From assembly GCA_035293805.1 (NCBI GenBank), contig DATGMD010000060.1, positions 1-64,000 of the forward strand: a DNA stretch of 64,000 bases. Direction: 5' to 3'. Below, in pieces: positions 46,163 to 54,807 of this stretch. Source of the stretch: JAJPHF01 sp035293805. GTDB lineage: Bacteria > Chloroflexota > UBA6077 > JAJPHF01. Below the pieces are notes generated by a model. It was not told the origin of the DNA and did not search any database. It saw only the letters and a list, made by a program, of their open reading frames with translations. How positions within the stretch are numbered: the stretch's first letter is position 1; each line of letters begins with the position of its first letter. The translations under genes were made by a program, and so were the position numbers.

Positions 46163-47179
46163 TCAGCGCCGCCCGAGCGCGGCGCGGACGGCGGCGGCGA
46201 CCTCGGCGCGGCCGGGGAGGAACGCGGCTTCGAGCGACGGGCTGGCGGGGACGGGGGCGAACGGGGCGCCGACCCGCTCGATCGGGGCGTCCAGATAGTC
46301 GAATGCCGCCCGCTGCACCTGCGCCGTCAGCTCAGCGCCGTAGCCCCCCGGCAGCACGGCCTCGTGCGCCACCACCACGCGCCCCGTCTTTCGCACTGAC
46401 GCGAGCACGCTGTCGAGGTCGAGCGGCACCAGGCTGCGCAGGTCGATCACTTCGGCCGCGATCCCCTCCCCGGTCAGGTCGCGGGCGGCGGCCAGCGCCT
46501 CGCCCACCAGCCGGCCGGTGGCGAGCACCGTCACGTCGCCGCCCGCCTGGCGCACCGCCGCCTGGCCCAGCGGCACCAGCCCCTCCCCTGGTGGCACGTC
46601 GCCCAGGCCCCAGTACAGCGCCCGATTCTCCACGAACACCACCGGGTTGTCGTCGCGGATTGCCGCTTTCAGCAGCCCCCGCGCGTCGGCCGGCGTCGCC
46701 GGCATGACCACCTTCAGGCCCGGGACGTGGACGAACCAGGCCTCCAGGCTCTGCGAGTGGTGCGCGCCCCAGCCGCCCATCACGCCGCACTGCGCCCGCA
46801 CCACCAGCGGCACGCGCAGCTGGCCGCCCGACAGGTAGTGGAGCTTCGCCGCGTGGTTCACGAGCTGGTCCATGGCGAGCGTGATGAAGTCCACGAACAT
46901 GATCTCGACCACCGGCCGCAGCCCCAGCACCGCCATGCCCACGGCCGTGCCCATGATCGAGCCCTCGCTGATCGGCGTGTTGCGCACGCGGCCCTCGCCA
47001 TACAGCTCGGCCAGCCCGGCCGTCGCGCCGAACGGCCCGCCCACGGCCACGTCCTCGCCGAGCACGTACACGGCCGGATCGCGCGCCATCTCCTCGCGCA
47101 GTGCCTGGTTGATCGCCACCACCAGCGACACCCGGCGGTCGGCGGCCTCGGGCGCCGTCGTCGTCGCGGGCTGGCTCAT
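46163..47179 (-). CDS. 2-oxoacid dehydrogenase E1 component, beta subunit
   Basis: This 338-residue protein is the beta chain of a thiamine diphosphate-dependent E1 (pyruvate, branched-chain 2-oxoacid or acetoin dehydrogenase). Motifs are VYVLGEDVAVGGPFG, RVRNTPISEGSIMG, GGWGAHHSQSLEAWF and the C-terminal AHEAVLPGGYGAEL. Its ATG overlaps the stop of the alpha gene by four bases. No E2 or E3 gene lies near, so the complex is completed elsewhere or the enzyme works alone. The substrate is not clear from the sequence. Confidence 0.9.
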   Translation of the reverse strand: MSQPATTTAPEAADRRVSLVVAINQALREEMARDPAVYVLGEDVAVGGPFGATAGLAELYGEGRVRNTPISEGSIMGTAVGMAVLGLRPVVEIMFVDFITLAMDQLVNHAAKLHYLSGGQLRVPLVVRAQCGVMGGWGAHHSQSLEAWFVHVPGLKVVMPATPADARGLLKAAIRDDNPVVFVENRALYWGLGDVPPGEGLVPLGQAAVRQAGGDVTVLATGRLVGEALAAARDLTGEGIAAEVIDLRSLVPLDLDSVLASVRKTGRVVVAHEAVLPGGYGAELTAQVQRAAFDYLDAPIERVGAPFAPVPASPSLEAAFLPGRAEVAAAVRAALGRR

Positions 47180-48198
47180 GCGTACACCTCCGTGGCGACC
47201 TCGTCGGGGCTAGGCCAGGGGCTATCGAGGGCGAAGCGGACCGCCGCCTCGACGCGCTCGCGCGCCTCGCGCTCCAGCGCGGCCTCGTCAACCCCGTCGC
47301 GCGCGCCGTCAGCCCCAGCGTGACTGCCGGGCGCCGCCTCTCCGCCAGCACTGGGGGCCGCGGGGCCCAGCAGGCCCACGCCCGCCAGATGGCGGCGGAA
47401 GCGCGCGATCGGGTCGCGCTCCTGCCACTCCGCCAGCTCGGCCGCCTCGCGGTAACGCTGCGGGTCGCCGACGTAGTGGCCGCTCAGCCGATAGGTGAGA
47501 CATTCGAGGAAGGTCGGGCCGCCGCCCCCTCGCGCGTGGTCCACCGCCTCCTGCACGGCCGCGCGCACCGCCAGCACGTCCTGGCCGTCGAGCGTGGTCG
47601 TCGGAATCCCGTACTTCTCGGCGTGGACCGCCAGTCGCTCGATGACCGTGTGGGCCGAGAGGGGCGTGAACTCGGCGTAGCCGTTGTTCTCGCAGACGAA
47701 GATCAGCGGCAGCCGCCACAGACTGGCGAGGTTGAGCGACTCGTGGAAGTAGCCGGCGTTCGAGGCGCCGTCGCCGAAGAAGACGGCCACCACCTGGCCC
47801 GCGCCCCGCTCCTGGCAGACGAGCGCCGAGCCGAGTCCCAGCGGCAGGTTCCCGCCCACGATGCCGGTGGCGCTCAGCAGCCCGTGCTCGACGTCCACCA
47901 GGTGCATCGAGCCCGCCTTGCCGTGACAGTAGCCAGTGGTGCGGCCGGCTAGCTCGGCCATCATGCGGTTGAGATCGGCGCCGCGGGCGATAAACGGCCC
48001 GTCCGGCCGGTGGCCGGTGTAGACGTAGTCGTCGGCGCGCAGCGCGGCGCACGCCCCGGTGGCCGTCGCCTCCTGTCCGATGCTGAGGTGGACGAGCCCC
48101 GGGAGCTGCTTGTTGGCGACTAGCTCCGCCAACCGCTCCTCGAACGCTCGGATCGTCCACATCGTCCCGAGCAGCCGCCGCGCCTCCCCGGTGTCCAT
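47176..48198 (-). CDS. 2-oxoacid dehydrogenase E1 component, alpha subunit
   Basis: This 340-residue alpha chain has the thiamine diphosphate motif VFFGDGASNAGYFHESLN and CENNGYAEFTPLS, plus HRPDGPFIARGADL and GKAGSMHLVD. It ends in a variable Ala/Gly-rich linker before EREARERVEAAVRF. The ATG at 48198 has GGAGG upstream; an in-frame ATG at 48228 is less likely. It is coupled to the beta gene by an ATGA overlap. Acetoin dehydrogenase-type E1 enzymes look very similar, so the substrate remains open. Confidence 0.9.
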   Translation of the reverse strand: MDTGEARRLLGTMWTIRAFEERLAELVANKQLPGLVHLSIGQEATATGACAALRADDYVYTGHRPDGPFIARGADLNRMMAELAGRTTGYCHGKAGSMHLVDVEHGLLSATGIVGGNLPLGLGSALVCQERGAGQVVAVFFGDGASNAGYFHESLNLASLWRLPLIFVCENNGYAEFTPLSAHTVIERLAVHAEKYGIPTTTLDGQDVLAVRAAVQEAVDHARGGGGPTFLECLTYRLSGHYVGDPQRYREAAELAEWQERDPIARFRRHLAGVGLLGPAAPSAGGEAAPGSHAGADGARDGVDEAALEREARERVEAAVRFALDSPWPSPDEVATEVYA

Positions 48199-48443
48199 CC
48201 TGCCTCCGCTCGCTGGGCGGCGCGGCACACCGCGCCCTCGGGCGCGTCGCTCGCCGTCACAGCAATAGTACGGTACACCGCGGGCGGCTGGGTATGGGGG
48301 CGGGAGCCGGGGCCGTGCTCCGAGGCAGCCACGTCGGGGACGCTAGGGTCGCGCGCGCCGGGGAGCTAGCGGGCGGCCCGCCCGGGGGCGCGCGACCTTA
48401 CTGGCAAGCGCCCGGGGTGGGCCGACGCGACGACGGCGGGTGG

Positions 48444-48662
48444 TTAGGCGTCGCGGTCGTCGGCGTACTCGCCGTCGCGGATGCGGCCGCGGAGCACCAG
48501 CAGCCGGCAGTACTGCCGCGCCGTGAACGGGTACGTCCAGCGGCTGCTCGGGCGGCTGCCAAAGCGATAGGGCACGTCATGGTCCGCGGCGCCGAGGCCG
48601 TCCCGGCTGCCGGTCCCGATCGTCGTTGAGGTCATCGTTTCGCGCAGGTCAGTGGTTTCCAT
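48444..48662 (-). CDS. 72-residue conserved-looking small protein
   Basis: The first half is Thr/Gly/Ser-rich and probably disordered. The second half reads VPYRFGSRPSSRWTYPFTA, then RQYCRLLVLRGRIRDG and an acidic end. The ATG at 48662 has GGGAG at good spacing. No family name is known to me, though the YPFTxRQYxRLLVLRG form suggests a compact helix-based domain; I recall similar short proteins in related bacteria but cannot check it. It lies alone between two minus-strand units. Confidence 0.6.
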   Translation of the reverse strand: METTDLRETMTSTTIGTGSRDGLGAADHDVPYRFGSRPSSRWTYPFTARQYCRLLVLRGRIRDGEYADDRDA

Positions 48663-48799
48663 AGTGTTTCTCCCGGCGGCGCGTCGCCGCAAGCTACTAC
48701 GTAAAGGCAGCATGCGTGCCACGGGAGGGCGATTTCGCGTCTCAGCGCCCTTCGAAATGTCGGAAAGCGACCCGTTTGTGCCGCGCTAACCGAGTGGGG

Positions 48800-50506
48800 C
48801 TACTGCTGCGGGACGCGATCCGGGAAGGCGCGGGCGAAGTCGGTGCCCACGTTGGCGCGCTCGACCTGCCAGTCGGGCGGGTTCTCGGCGTCGTACGTCA
48901 GCACCGTGCGCTGGAACGCCTGCACCTGCACGTGCCGCGCGCCCATCCCGTTCTTCTGCACGTCGAGCTGCACCGCCTCGGTGATCGGCAAGCCGATGTC
49001 GTGGAGCCAGCCGCCGGGGAAATACAGCTTGTTGTTCATGTACTCCCAGAACCGCGCGGGGACGAAGTGGCCTGGGGCAGCACTCAGGTCGCCGCTGAAG
49101 GGGATGAACACGGTGCCGTCGCTGAGCTGAGCCACGCCCTCGACGAAGTCCGCCGGCGGCGGCAGGCGCTGCGACGGGTCGGCCAGGCGATTCACCTGTG
49201 CATAGGTCACCGGCGAGACGTCGCCGCCGAAGGGGATGTCGGCGCGGGCCTGCTGCAGCTCGTCGACCACCAGGCCGTATTGCAGCTTCCAGGCGTCGTT
49301 GTCGGTGCCCGTCGACTGGTCTTCCAGGCGCCCCTTTTCGAAGTACTGCACGGGCACGCCGTTCACCGCGGCGGGCGGGCTGAGCGGCCGGCCGAGCACT
49401 CGCGTGCCGTCGTAGTGGTCGTAGAAGTCCCGGAAGGCGGGTGCCACGGCGAACACCGGCCGGCCCGCCGGCCCGGCCGTGCGGATGCGGCTGCTCGCCG
49501 CGCGCACGACGCTGCCCGTGCTCGTGGGGTCGCCCGCCGGCGTGCTGAGCAGCCGTAAGCCCGCGTACTCGCTCATGAACGGGTCCGGCGGCGGGTAGCT
49601 GCCGTAGACCAGCCAGCGGTCGATGCCCAGGCGGTCGGCATTGCCCTCCAGCCAGCCGAGGAAGCCCTGGAGCGCGTCGGCCAGCAGGTCGGCGCGATAC
49701 TGGCCGCCCGGGTACGCGCGCCAGCTGCCGTCCGACTGCTGCGCCCACTCGACCTGCTCGTAGCCCCAGACGATCGCGAACTCGGTAATCCAGATCGGCT
49801 TGCCGCGCTGGGCCGGGCTCGCGTCGAGGTAGCTGCGGAACGCGGCGAGCTGGTCGGTGAGCGGCTGCCAGTTCACCATCGGCAGCTGCTGCCAGTTCAG
49901 GTCGGCCAGCTGGATGCCCCAGACGTCGACCGGCGGCTCGGTGCCCGCCAGCTGGCGATAGGCCGCGCGGAACTGCTCGGTCCACTGCCGGCCCAGGTCG
50001 AAGCCGGGGCACGCCTGGCAGGTGGTGTCCCAGTTCAGCACGTTGGGCCCGATGAGCTTGGCACCCGTATCGGCGTCTTTCAGGATACGGGCGTAGTACT
50101 GGAACGCCTCGGCGTACTGCTTCGGGCCGTCGGGATCGCCGCCCGGCACGTTCGGCTCGCGCCCGATGAGCCAGTAGCTACCCGGACGCTTGTGGGCCGC
50201 CTCGCGCAGCTCCGCCTCCGGCGCCAGGTTGCGGGTGGGGACGGCCATCACCTTGTTGGCGCCCGGGGGGATCGCGTCGGCGTCGTAGTCGAAGCTGGCG
50301 TACCAGCGCAGGCCCAGCTGGTCGAGCGCGCGGCGCGCGGTCTCCTGGGGGCCGAGGCTCGGATCGCTCGCCGTGACCCACACCCCGTAGCGGTCGAGCA
50401 AACTGGACACCTGGGGCGCGGGGCTGGAGCTGGTGCGCATCGGACTGGCCGCCAACGCCAGCAGCCCCACCAGCAGCGCGAGGGTCGCGGTCCGGGCGCG
50501 CCTCAC
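48800..50506 (-). CDS. Exported TIM-barrel glycosidase-like protein
   Basis: This 568-residue protein has a signal peptide (ATLALLVGLLALAAS) and a TIM-barrel-like N-terminal part. YWLIGREPNVPGG near residue 112 has the Glu-Pro-Asn form of an acid/base Glu, and KPIWITEFAIVWG near 240 the usual nucleophile Glu of clan GH-A glycosidases. Together they suggest a retaining glycoside hydrolase, but no family number is certain. The C-terminal 250 residues (FAVAPAFRDFYDHYDGTRVLG onward) look like a module seen in several bacterial exported proteins. The start is GTG at 50506. The substrate is unknown. Confidence 0.7.
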   Translation of the reverse strand: MRRARTATLALLVGLLALAASPMRTSSSPAPQVSSLLDRYGVWVTASDPSLGPQETARRALDQLGLRWYASFDYDADAIPPGANKVMAVPTRNLAPEAELREAAHKRPGSYWLIGREPNVPGGDPDGPKQYAEAFQYYARILKDADTGAKLIGPNVLNWDTTCQACPGFDLGRQWTEQFRAAYRQLAGTEPPVDVWGIQLADLNWQQLPMVNWQPLTDQLAAFRSYLDASPAQRGKPIWITEFAIVWGYEQVEWAQQSDGSWRAYPGGQYRADLLADALQGFLGWLEGNADRLGIDRWLVYGSYPPPDPFMSEYAGLRLLSTPAGDPTSTGSVVRAASSRIRTAGPAGRPVFAVAPAFRDFYDHYDGTRVLGRPLSPPAAVNGVPVQYFEKGRLEDQSTGTDNDAWKLQYGLVVDELQQARADIPFGGDVSPVTYAQVNRLADPSQRLPPPADFVEGVAQLSDGTVFIPFSGDLSAAPGHFVPARFWEYMNNKLYFPGGWLHDIGLPITEAVQLDVQKNGMGARHVQVQAFQRTVLTYDAENPPDWQVERANVGTDFARAFPDRVPQQ

Positions 50507-50919
50507 GGCCGGGCGCCCCGGCGGGCGAGGCGCGAGCAGCCGGGGGCGAGCACCGTCCGACTCATCACGCCAACTCCCGCTTCGTCCCGACGATCCACCT
50601 AAGCTGGGTCAGCAGCTTGGCACGGCGGTTCGACGCAGTCGAACGGCCATGCTAACCCGCGCCGGATGCTTAGCTCAGGAGTTATACGGATGCCGCGCGG
50701 CGCCCGTCAACCGATCGGCCGCCCTGCGGGGCGTCACAAGCGCGCATCAGCGTGTCGCGGGCCAGGCGGCCGTCGCGGTGACCCGGGCCGCGCGGCCACC
50801 ACGCGTCCCGGGCGGCCTGCTGCCGCGTGGCGGGCCATGCCGGTCGTCACTGCCACCGACGCCGCCGATCCGCTATAGTCGGCCATGCGCAAGGGGGTGG
50901 CGCGGCGGCGGAGGCGACC
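50507..50919. other. Divergent intergenic region with small hairpins
   Basis: These 413 bases carry no supported gene. GTTCGAC GCA GTCGAAC near 50630 is a 7-bp hairpin and AAGCTG/CAGCTT near 50600 another. TATAGT at 50874-50879 is a likely -10 for the rightward cyclase-like gene. I saw no tRNA despite the GTTCGA motif. Confidence 0.45.
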
Positions 50920-52038
50920 ATGGACGACGGCATGCAGCAGGGCTATCTGATTATCGCCGACATCTCCGGCTACACTGCTTACCTCACCGGCACCGAGCTG
51001 GCACACGCGCAGAACATCCTCAGCCGGCTGATTCAGACGATCCTCGACGCCTACCGGCCGCCCATCGAGCTGGTCGAGCTGGAGGGTGACGCCGTCTACG
51101 TCTACCTGCCCGGCGCCGATGCGGGGGACCAGGCCGTGCTCGGCGCGATCGAGCGGGCCTACTTCGCCTTTGCGCGCCAGCGCGACAGTATGGGCCACCT
51201 GGCAGCCTGCGTCTGCGCCGCCTGTCGCAATCTGCCCATGCTGGATTTGAAGTTCGTCGTCCACTTCGGCGAGTTTGCCGTGCAACGCCTCGCGGGGCGG
51301 TCGAAGCCCATTGGCCCCGACGTGATCCTGGTCCACCGCCTGCTGAAGAACCACGTCGCCGATGTGATGGGGCTGCGCGCCTACGTCTTCTTCACCGACG
51401 CCGCGCTGGCCCGCCTGGGCCTCGACGCCGCGGCGCTCGACCTGCGGCACCACCGCGAGGAGTACGAGCACCTCGGGGAGGTCGGCGGCGCCGTGCTCGA
51501 CCTGGCCGCGCGCTGGGAGCAGGAGCGCGCGCTGCGCCGCCTGCGCCTCGATCCGGCGGCCGCGCGCAGCGAGCACGCGGTGGACGTTCCCGCGCCGCCG
51601 GAGGTCGTCTGGGCCTACCTCACGCGCCCCGCCTTCCGCGCCCGCTGGGAGCCCGGTCTGGCCGGCGCAGCGGCCGGGGACACTGCCGAGCACGCGCCCG
51701 ACGAGCACACCCACGGCGCCGGGGGATCCACGCTGCTCGACTGGCAGCCGTTCGAGTACTACACGCTCAGCCGCGCGCTCGACGCCCCCCTGGCGCCGCG
51801 CGTCACCCTCACCACCGAACTCACGCCCACGCCCGGCGGCACGCGCGTCGCCTGGTACTGCGCCCCCGCCGCCGGCCTGCGTGCGGCGCTCGGCTTCACC
51901 CTCGGGCGCGGCAAGCTCCAGGCCAGCCAGCGCGCCGGCGGCGAGCGCCTCGCCAGCGTGCTCGCCGCCGAGTGGCCGCCGCCCGCCGCTGAGAGCGCGC
52001 CCGAGGGCGCCGCGACGCCACAGCTGGAGGACAGGTAG
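50920..52038 (+). CDS. DUF2652 cyclase-like domain fused to SRPBCC domain
   Basis: This 372-residue protein joins an N-terminal DUF2652 domain, related to class III nucleotide cyclases (YLIIADISGYTAYLTGTEL, VELEGDAVYVYLPG), with a C-terminal SRPBCC/START-like domain (about 225-355, SEHAVDVPAPPEVVWAYLT). The cyclase metal Asp is present (IADISG) and the second is in LEGDAVY, but the transition-state residues cannot be verified. Two Cys lie close (VCAACRNL). The ATG at 50920 has GGAGG upstream. It is one base from the convergent WD/BNR-like gene. Confidence 0.8.
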   Translation: MDDGMQQGYLIIADISGYTAYLTGTELAHAQNILSRLIQTILDAYRPPIELVELEGDAVYVYLPGADAGDQAVLGAIERAYFAFARQRDSMGHLAACVCAACRNLPMLDLKFVVHFGEFAVQRLAGRSKPIGPDVILVHRLLKNHVADVMGLRAYVFFTDAALARLGLDAAALDLRHHREEYEHLGEVGGAVLDLAARWEQERALRRLRLDPAAARSEHAVDVPAPPEVVWAYLTRPAFRARWEPGLAGAAAGDTAEHAPDEHTHGAGGSTLLDWQPFEYYTLSRALDAPLAPRVTLTTELTPTPGGTRVAWYCAPAAGLRAALGFTLGRGKLQASQRAGGERLASVLAAEWPPPAAESAPEGAATPQLEDR

Positions 52039-52039
52039 A

Positions 52040-53149
52040 TCACGCGACGATCAGCGCCTCGTGCCCGCGCTTGGAGATCGGGGCCAGGTCCGCGGCGATG
52101 CAAGCCCACGTGTCGCCGCCGTCGTCGCTGGCATAGACCTCGCCGCCCGTCGTCGCCGCGTACAGCGAGAAGCCGGCGCCCCAGTCCTCCAGCGTCACCG
52201 CCCCGAACTCGTGCTGCGTGTCCGCGGGCAGGCCGTTCGTGAGCCGCTCCCACGTCTGGCCGGCGTCCGTGCTGCGGTAGATCTTGCCGCCCGCGTGGTG
52301 GGTCTGCCGCCAGGTGGCCGGGTTGTGCTCCGCCGCGGCCACGAACATTATGTCGGGCTGGCGCGGGTGCATCACCAGCGCGTCGGGATACACGTCCGCC
52401 GCCCAGCCGGGCGCCATCCGCCGCTCCCAGCCCCTGCCGCCGTCCCGGCTGACGTAGAGCCCCGCCCCGCCGCTCACGAACAGCTTGCGCGGGTCGCGCG
52501 GGTCGATGAGCGCCTTGTGGACGTCGTAGAACACGTCCATCGAGCGCGTCTTGTCGTTGTAGAAGCCGAGCGTGTTCAGCTCGCGCCACGTCTCGCCGTA
52601 GTCCTCGCTCTTGAGCAGCGCGCCCTGCTCGATGCAGGCGTAGACCACCCGCTCGTCCACCGGGTCGAAGGTGATGAACTTGGTGTGCGCGACGTGGGGC
52701 GGCGGCGGGAACCACCACTGGTCCACCGTCTTGACCTGGCGCAGCCCGGGCAGGTGCGTCCAGTGCGCGCCGAGGTCGTCGCTGTAGAACAGGTTGGCGG
52801 GCTCGGTGCCGGCGAACAGGCGCATCCGTCCCTTCACGCGGCGCGCGGCCAGGCTGAACACGTCGTCGATGAACAGGCCGTTCTCGCGCCGCTCCCACGT
52901 GCGGCCGCCGTCGGTGCTCGCGTGCAGCCCGCCGTGAAACGCGCCCGCGAAGATCGTGCCGCTGTCGGGCTCCACGACGATCGCGCTGATGAAGCGGCCC
53001 TCGAGCGCGCGGTGCGCCAGGCGCCAGGGGGCGCCGGCCTCGCCGCGCGCCAGAATGACCAGCCCCTCGCGCGTGCCGACCAGCAGCTCCCGTGTGGGTG
53101 CCGGCGACGAGTAGACGTTCGGGCCACTGTGTGTGAGTCCCACGGCCAT
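52040..53149 (-). CDS. BNR/sialidase-like beta-propeller protein
   Basis: This 369-residue protein consists of repeated BNR/Asp-box units: SxDxGxxW appears as STDGGRTWERR, SDDLGAHWTHL, SEDYGETWREL, SRDGGRGWERR, STDAGQTWERL and SDDGGDTWACI, six copies, giving a six- or seven-bladed propeller like photosystem II assembly factor YCF48 or sialidases. No signal peptide is seen at the ATG at 53149; the upstream extension lacks a good start. It is probably a cytoplasmic scaffold or a small-ligand protein; no catalytic glycosidase residues are evident. It converges with the DUF2652 gene. Confidence 0.82.
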   Translation of the reverse strand: MAVGLTHSGPNVYSSPAPTRELLVGTREGLVILARGEAGAPWRLAHRALEGRFISAIVVEPDSGTIFAGAFHGGLHASTDGGRTWERRENGLFIDDVFSLAARRVKGRMRLFAGTEPANLFYSDDLGAHWTHLPGLRQVKTVDQWWFPPPPHVAHTKFITFDPVDERVVYACIEQGALLKSEDYGETWRELNTLGFYNDKTRSMDVFYDVHKALIDPRDPRKLFVSGGAGLYVSRDGGRGWERRMAPGWAADVYPDALVMHPRQPDIMFVAAAEHNPATWRQTHHAGGKIYRSTDAGQTWERLTNGLPADTQHEFGAVTLEDWGAGFSLYAATTGGEVYASDDGGDTWACIAADLAPISKRGHEALIVA

Positions 53150-53215
53150 GCAGCTACCCTCCCGGCCCGGCATCCGCCCGGGCCCCGCTCCGCGGCGTAT
53201 CCTCCGCGCTGCAAC

Positions 53216-53224
53216 TGGTATAGT
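53216..53224 (+). promoter_or_regulatory. Extended -10 element for ferredoxin gene
   Basis: TGG precedes TATAGT (53219-53224), an extended -10 about 104 bases before the GTG at 53328. No -35 is obvious. Confidence 0.35.
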
Positions 53225-53327
53225 GGAAGTGACGGCGGTTGCGCCAGCGCCCGGCAGGCGCCGGGCCGGCCGCCAGTACCCAGGCGCGGACAGCAGGGGA
53301 AACGGCTGCTCCGCCAGGAGTAAGACC

Positions 53328-53774
53328 GTGGCGAAGGAAGCGCCGGCCAAGCCAGCCGCTCCCAAGAAGCGACCCGAGCGGCCCTTTTACTGGGACATCC
53401 CGAACATTGCCGAGGAGGGCGACTACTCGACCAAGAAGCGGCGGCCCCCCGAGATCGCCCTGCACAACGAGGACAAGTGTACCGGCTGCCAGGGCTGCGT
53501 CCCGTTCTGCCCCGTGAACTGTATCGAGAGCCTGCCCGAGGGCACTTATCCCGATCGCCCGATCCAGCCCGTGCAGGACCGCTGGGACGAGTGCATCGGC
53601 TGCGGCATCTGCGTGCGCATCTGCACGAAGGTAGTGGGCTGGGACGCCATCCGCATGGTGCCCGTGGACGAGTTCATGGAAGTGACGGGCATCGAGATCA
53701 GCCAGGTGACGCCCGAGCGGCCGCCGCCGGTCCGCTCGCTGCCGCGCGCCGACTACCCGCCGTATCCGGAATGA
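53328..53774 (+). CDS. Two-cluster [4Fe-4S] ferredoxin-like protein
   Basis: This 148-residue protein has two complete CxxCxxCxxxC motifs, CTGCQGCVPFCPVNC and CIGCGICVRICTKV, about 40 residues apart, with a basic Pro/Lys-rich N-terminus and a C-terminal tail. It should carry two [4Fe-4S] clusters and pass electrons. The wide spacing between the motifs and the long ends are unlike simple bacterial ferredoxins and closer to ferredoxin-like subunits of larger complexes. The GTG at 53328 follows CAGGAG. It could serve the Rieske oxygenases, but no link is shown. Confidence 0.85.
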   Translation: MAKEAPAKPAAPKKRPERPFYWDIPNIAEEGDYSTKKRRPPEIALHNEDKCTGCQGCVPFCPVNCIESLPEGTYPDRPIQPVQDRWDECIGCGICVRICTKVVGWDAIRMVPVDEFMEVTGIEISQVTPERPPPVRSLPRADYPPYPE

Positions 53775-53837
53775 TCTAACCCCTCGGCCCCTCTACCTTG
53801 AGAGAGAGAGGGGGGGGAGCCACCCCGGCCTCGTCCT

Positions 53838-53870
53838 CTCCCCCTTCCCACAATGGGAGGGGGCGGGGGA
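53838..53870. terminator. GC-rich hairpin between ferredoxin and efp
   Basis: TCCCA (53846-53850) pairs with TGGGA (53854-53858) around a CAA loop, and the flanking C- and G-runs can extend the stem imperfectly. A second weak stem of CCCCTCT and AGAGGGG type precedes it near 53784-53818. The genes converge here, so this is a likely bidirectional terminator. Confidence 0.45.
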
Positions 53871-53885
53871 GTGGATCCGCGGCCC

Positions 53886-54446
53886 TTACGCTCGGCTCAG
53901 GTACTCCCCCGTGCGCGTGTCCACCCGGATCTTGTCGCCCTCGTTGATGAACAGCGGCACCTGCACGACTAGACCTGAGTCCATCGTGGCCGGCTTCATC
54001 GCGCCGGAGACGGTGTCGCCCTTCACGCCGGGGTCCGTGTGGGCCACCGTGAAGTCGAGCGTGATGGGGAAGTCCACGCCGATCGGGCGATCGTCGTAGA
54101 ACTGCACTTGCAGCTCCAGCCCCTCTTGCAAGTAGTAGCGGCCGTTCTCCCCCAAGTCGGCGTCGGACAGCGTGATCTGCTCGAAGTCCTGCTGGTCCAT
54201 GAACACGTGGCCGGTGTCGTCGGAATAGAGGTATTGCATGGGCCGCGTGTCCAGGAAAGCGCGCGTGAAGCGCTCGCTCGAGGGCACGTTGCGCTCGACC
54301 ACCGCGCCCGTCTTGATGTTCTTGAGCTTCATCTTGATGATGTTGCCACGCATGGCAATCTTGAACGACTGATACTCGACGACCTGCCACAGGTTGCCGT
54401 CGATGTCTAGCACCATACCGCGGCGCAATTCCGTGGGCTGAATCAT
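53886..54446 (-). CDS. efp: Elongation factor P
   Basis: This 186-residue protein has the three beta-barrel domains of EF-P, which rescues ribosomes stalled on proline runs. Domain I starts IQPTELRRGMVLDIDGNLW, domain II has RPMQYLYSDDTGHVFMDQQ, and domain III ends GDKIRVDTRTGEYLSRA, the normal family signature. The loop that carries the modified residue reads QSFKIAMRGNIIKMKLKN, without the common Pro-Gly-Lys; Arg33 is at or near the tip. The ATG at 54446 has GAGGAG upstream. A promoter lies about 190 bases further up, so the leader is long. Confidence 0.93.
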   Translation of the reverse strand: MIQPTELRRGMVLDIDGNLWQVVEYQSFKIAMRGNIIKMKLKNIKTGAVVERNVPSSERFTRAFLDTRPMQYLYSDDTGHVFMDQQDFEQITLSDADLGENGRYYLQEGLELQVQFYDDRPIGVDFPITLDFTVAHTDPGVKGDTVSGAMKPATMDSGLVVQVPLFINEGDKIRVDTRTGEYLSRA

Positions 54447-54641
54447 TGGCTCTCCTCTGTTGCTTGGTTGCTCGCTCCCGCCGGCCGAGGGGCCGCCGGG
54501 GGACGCTTGGTGATGGTGAGGTGCTGGCAGCCTGGCGGTCGCGCCAGCCACGCGGCGCCCGCTCGCGGCCGGCGGGCGGCCCGCGTCGCGGATACCGCGC
54601 GCCTGGCGTCCTCATCCCGTCGCACGCGCGATAGCACTTAA

Positions 54642-54671
54642 AGTGTACGGGCTGGCGCAAAGGACGGTCAA
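54642..54671 (-). promoter_or_regulatory. Sigma-70-like promoter for efp
   Basis: Read on the minus strand, TTGACC (54666-54671) and TACACT (54642-54647) are spaced by 18 bases. Transcription would start near 54635. Confidence 0.5.
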
Positions 54672-54759
54672 TTGCCGGCCATGTGCCCCGCAGGTCGGGC
54701 GGCTGCTCGCGCGCCGCGGAGGGGCGCAGCATGCCCCGGCCGTCAGCTTGGAATAGCCT

Positions 54760-54787
54760 TTGCGCGGGGCCGCGGCGGCGCTATCAT
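54760..54787 (+). promoter_or_regulatory. Sigma-70-like promoter for pseudokinase gene
   Basis: TTGCGC (54760-54765) and TATCAT (54782-54787) are spaced by 16 bases, about 20 bases before the ATG at 54808, leaving room for the GGGAGG site and little more. Confidence 0.45.
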
Positions 54788-54807
54788 TAGCGGTCGGGAG
54801 GCGGGGG

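Larger units (their letters stand above)
54447..54807. other. Divergent intergenic region, efp versus pseudokinase
   Basis: These 361 bases hold no gene. Promoters in both directions are visible (54642-54671 leftward, 54760-54787 rightward). The efp leader of about 190 bases is rich in GGCC-type arms but has no recognised riboswitch. Confidence 0.5.

Noticed and set aside
46163..48198. Assigning the E1 pair to pyruvate, acetoin or branched-chain dehydrogenase
   Set aside because: The sequence motifs are shared by all three types and no E2 or E3 gene is nearby, so a general name was kept.
50590..50660. Possible tRNA or small RNA near the GTTCGAC motif
   Set aside because: Only two short hairpins are present; no anticodon or acceptor arm fits.
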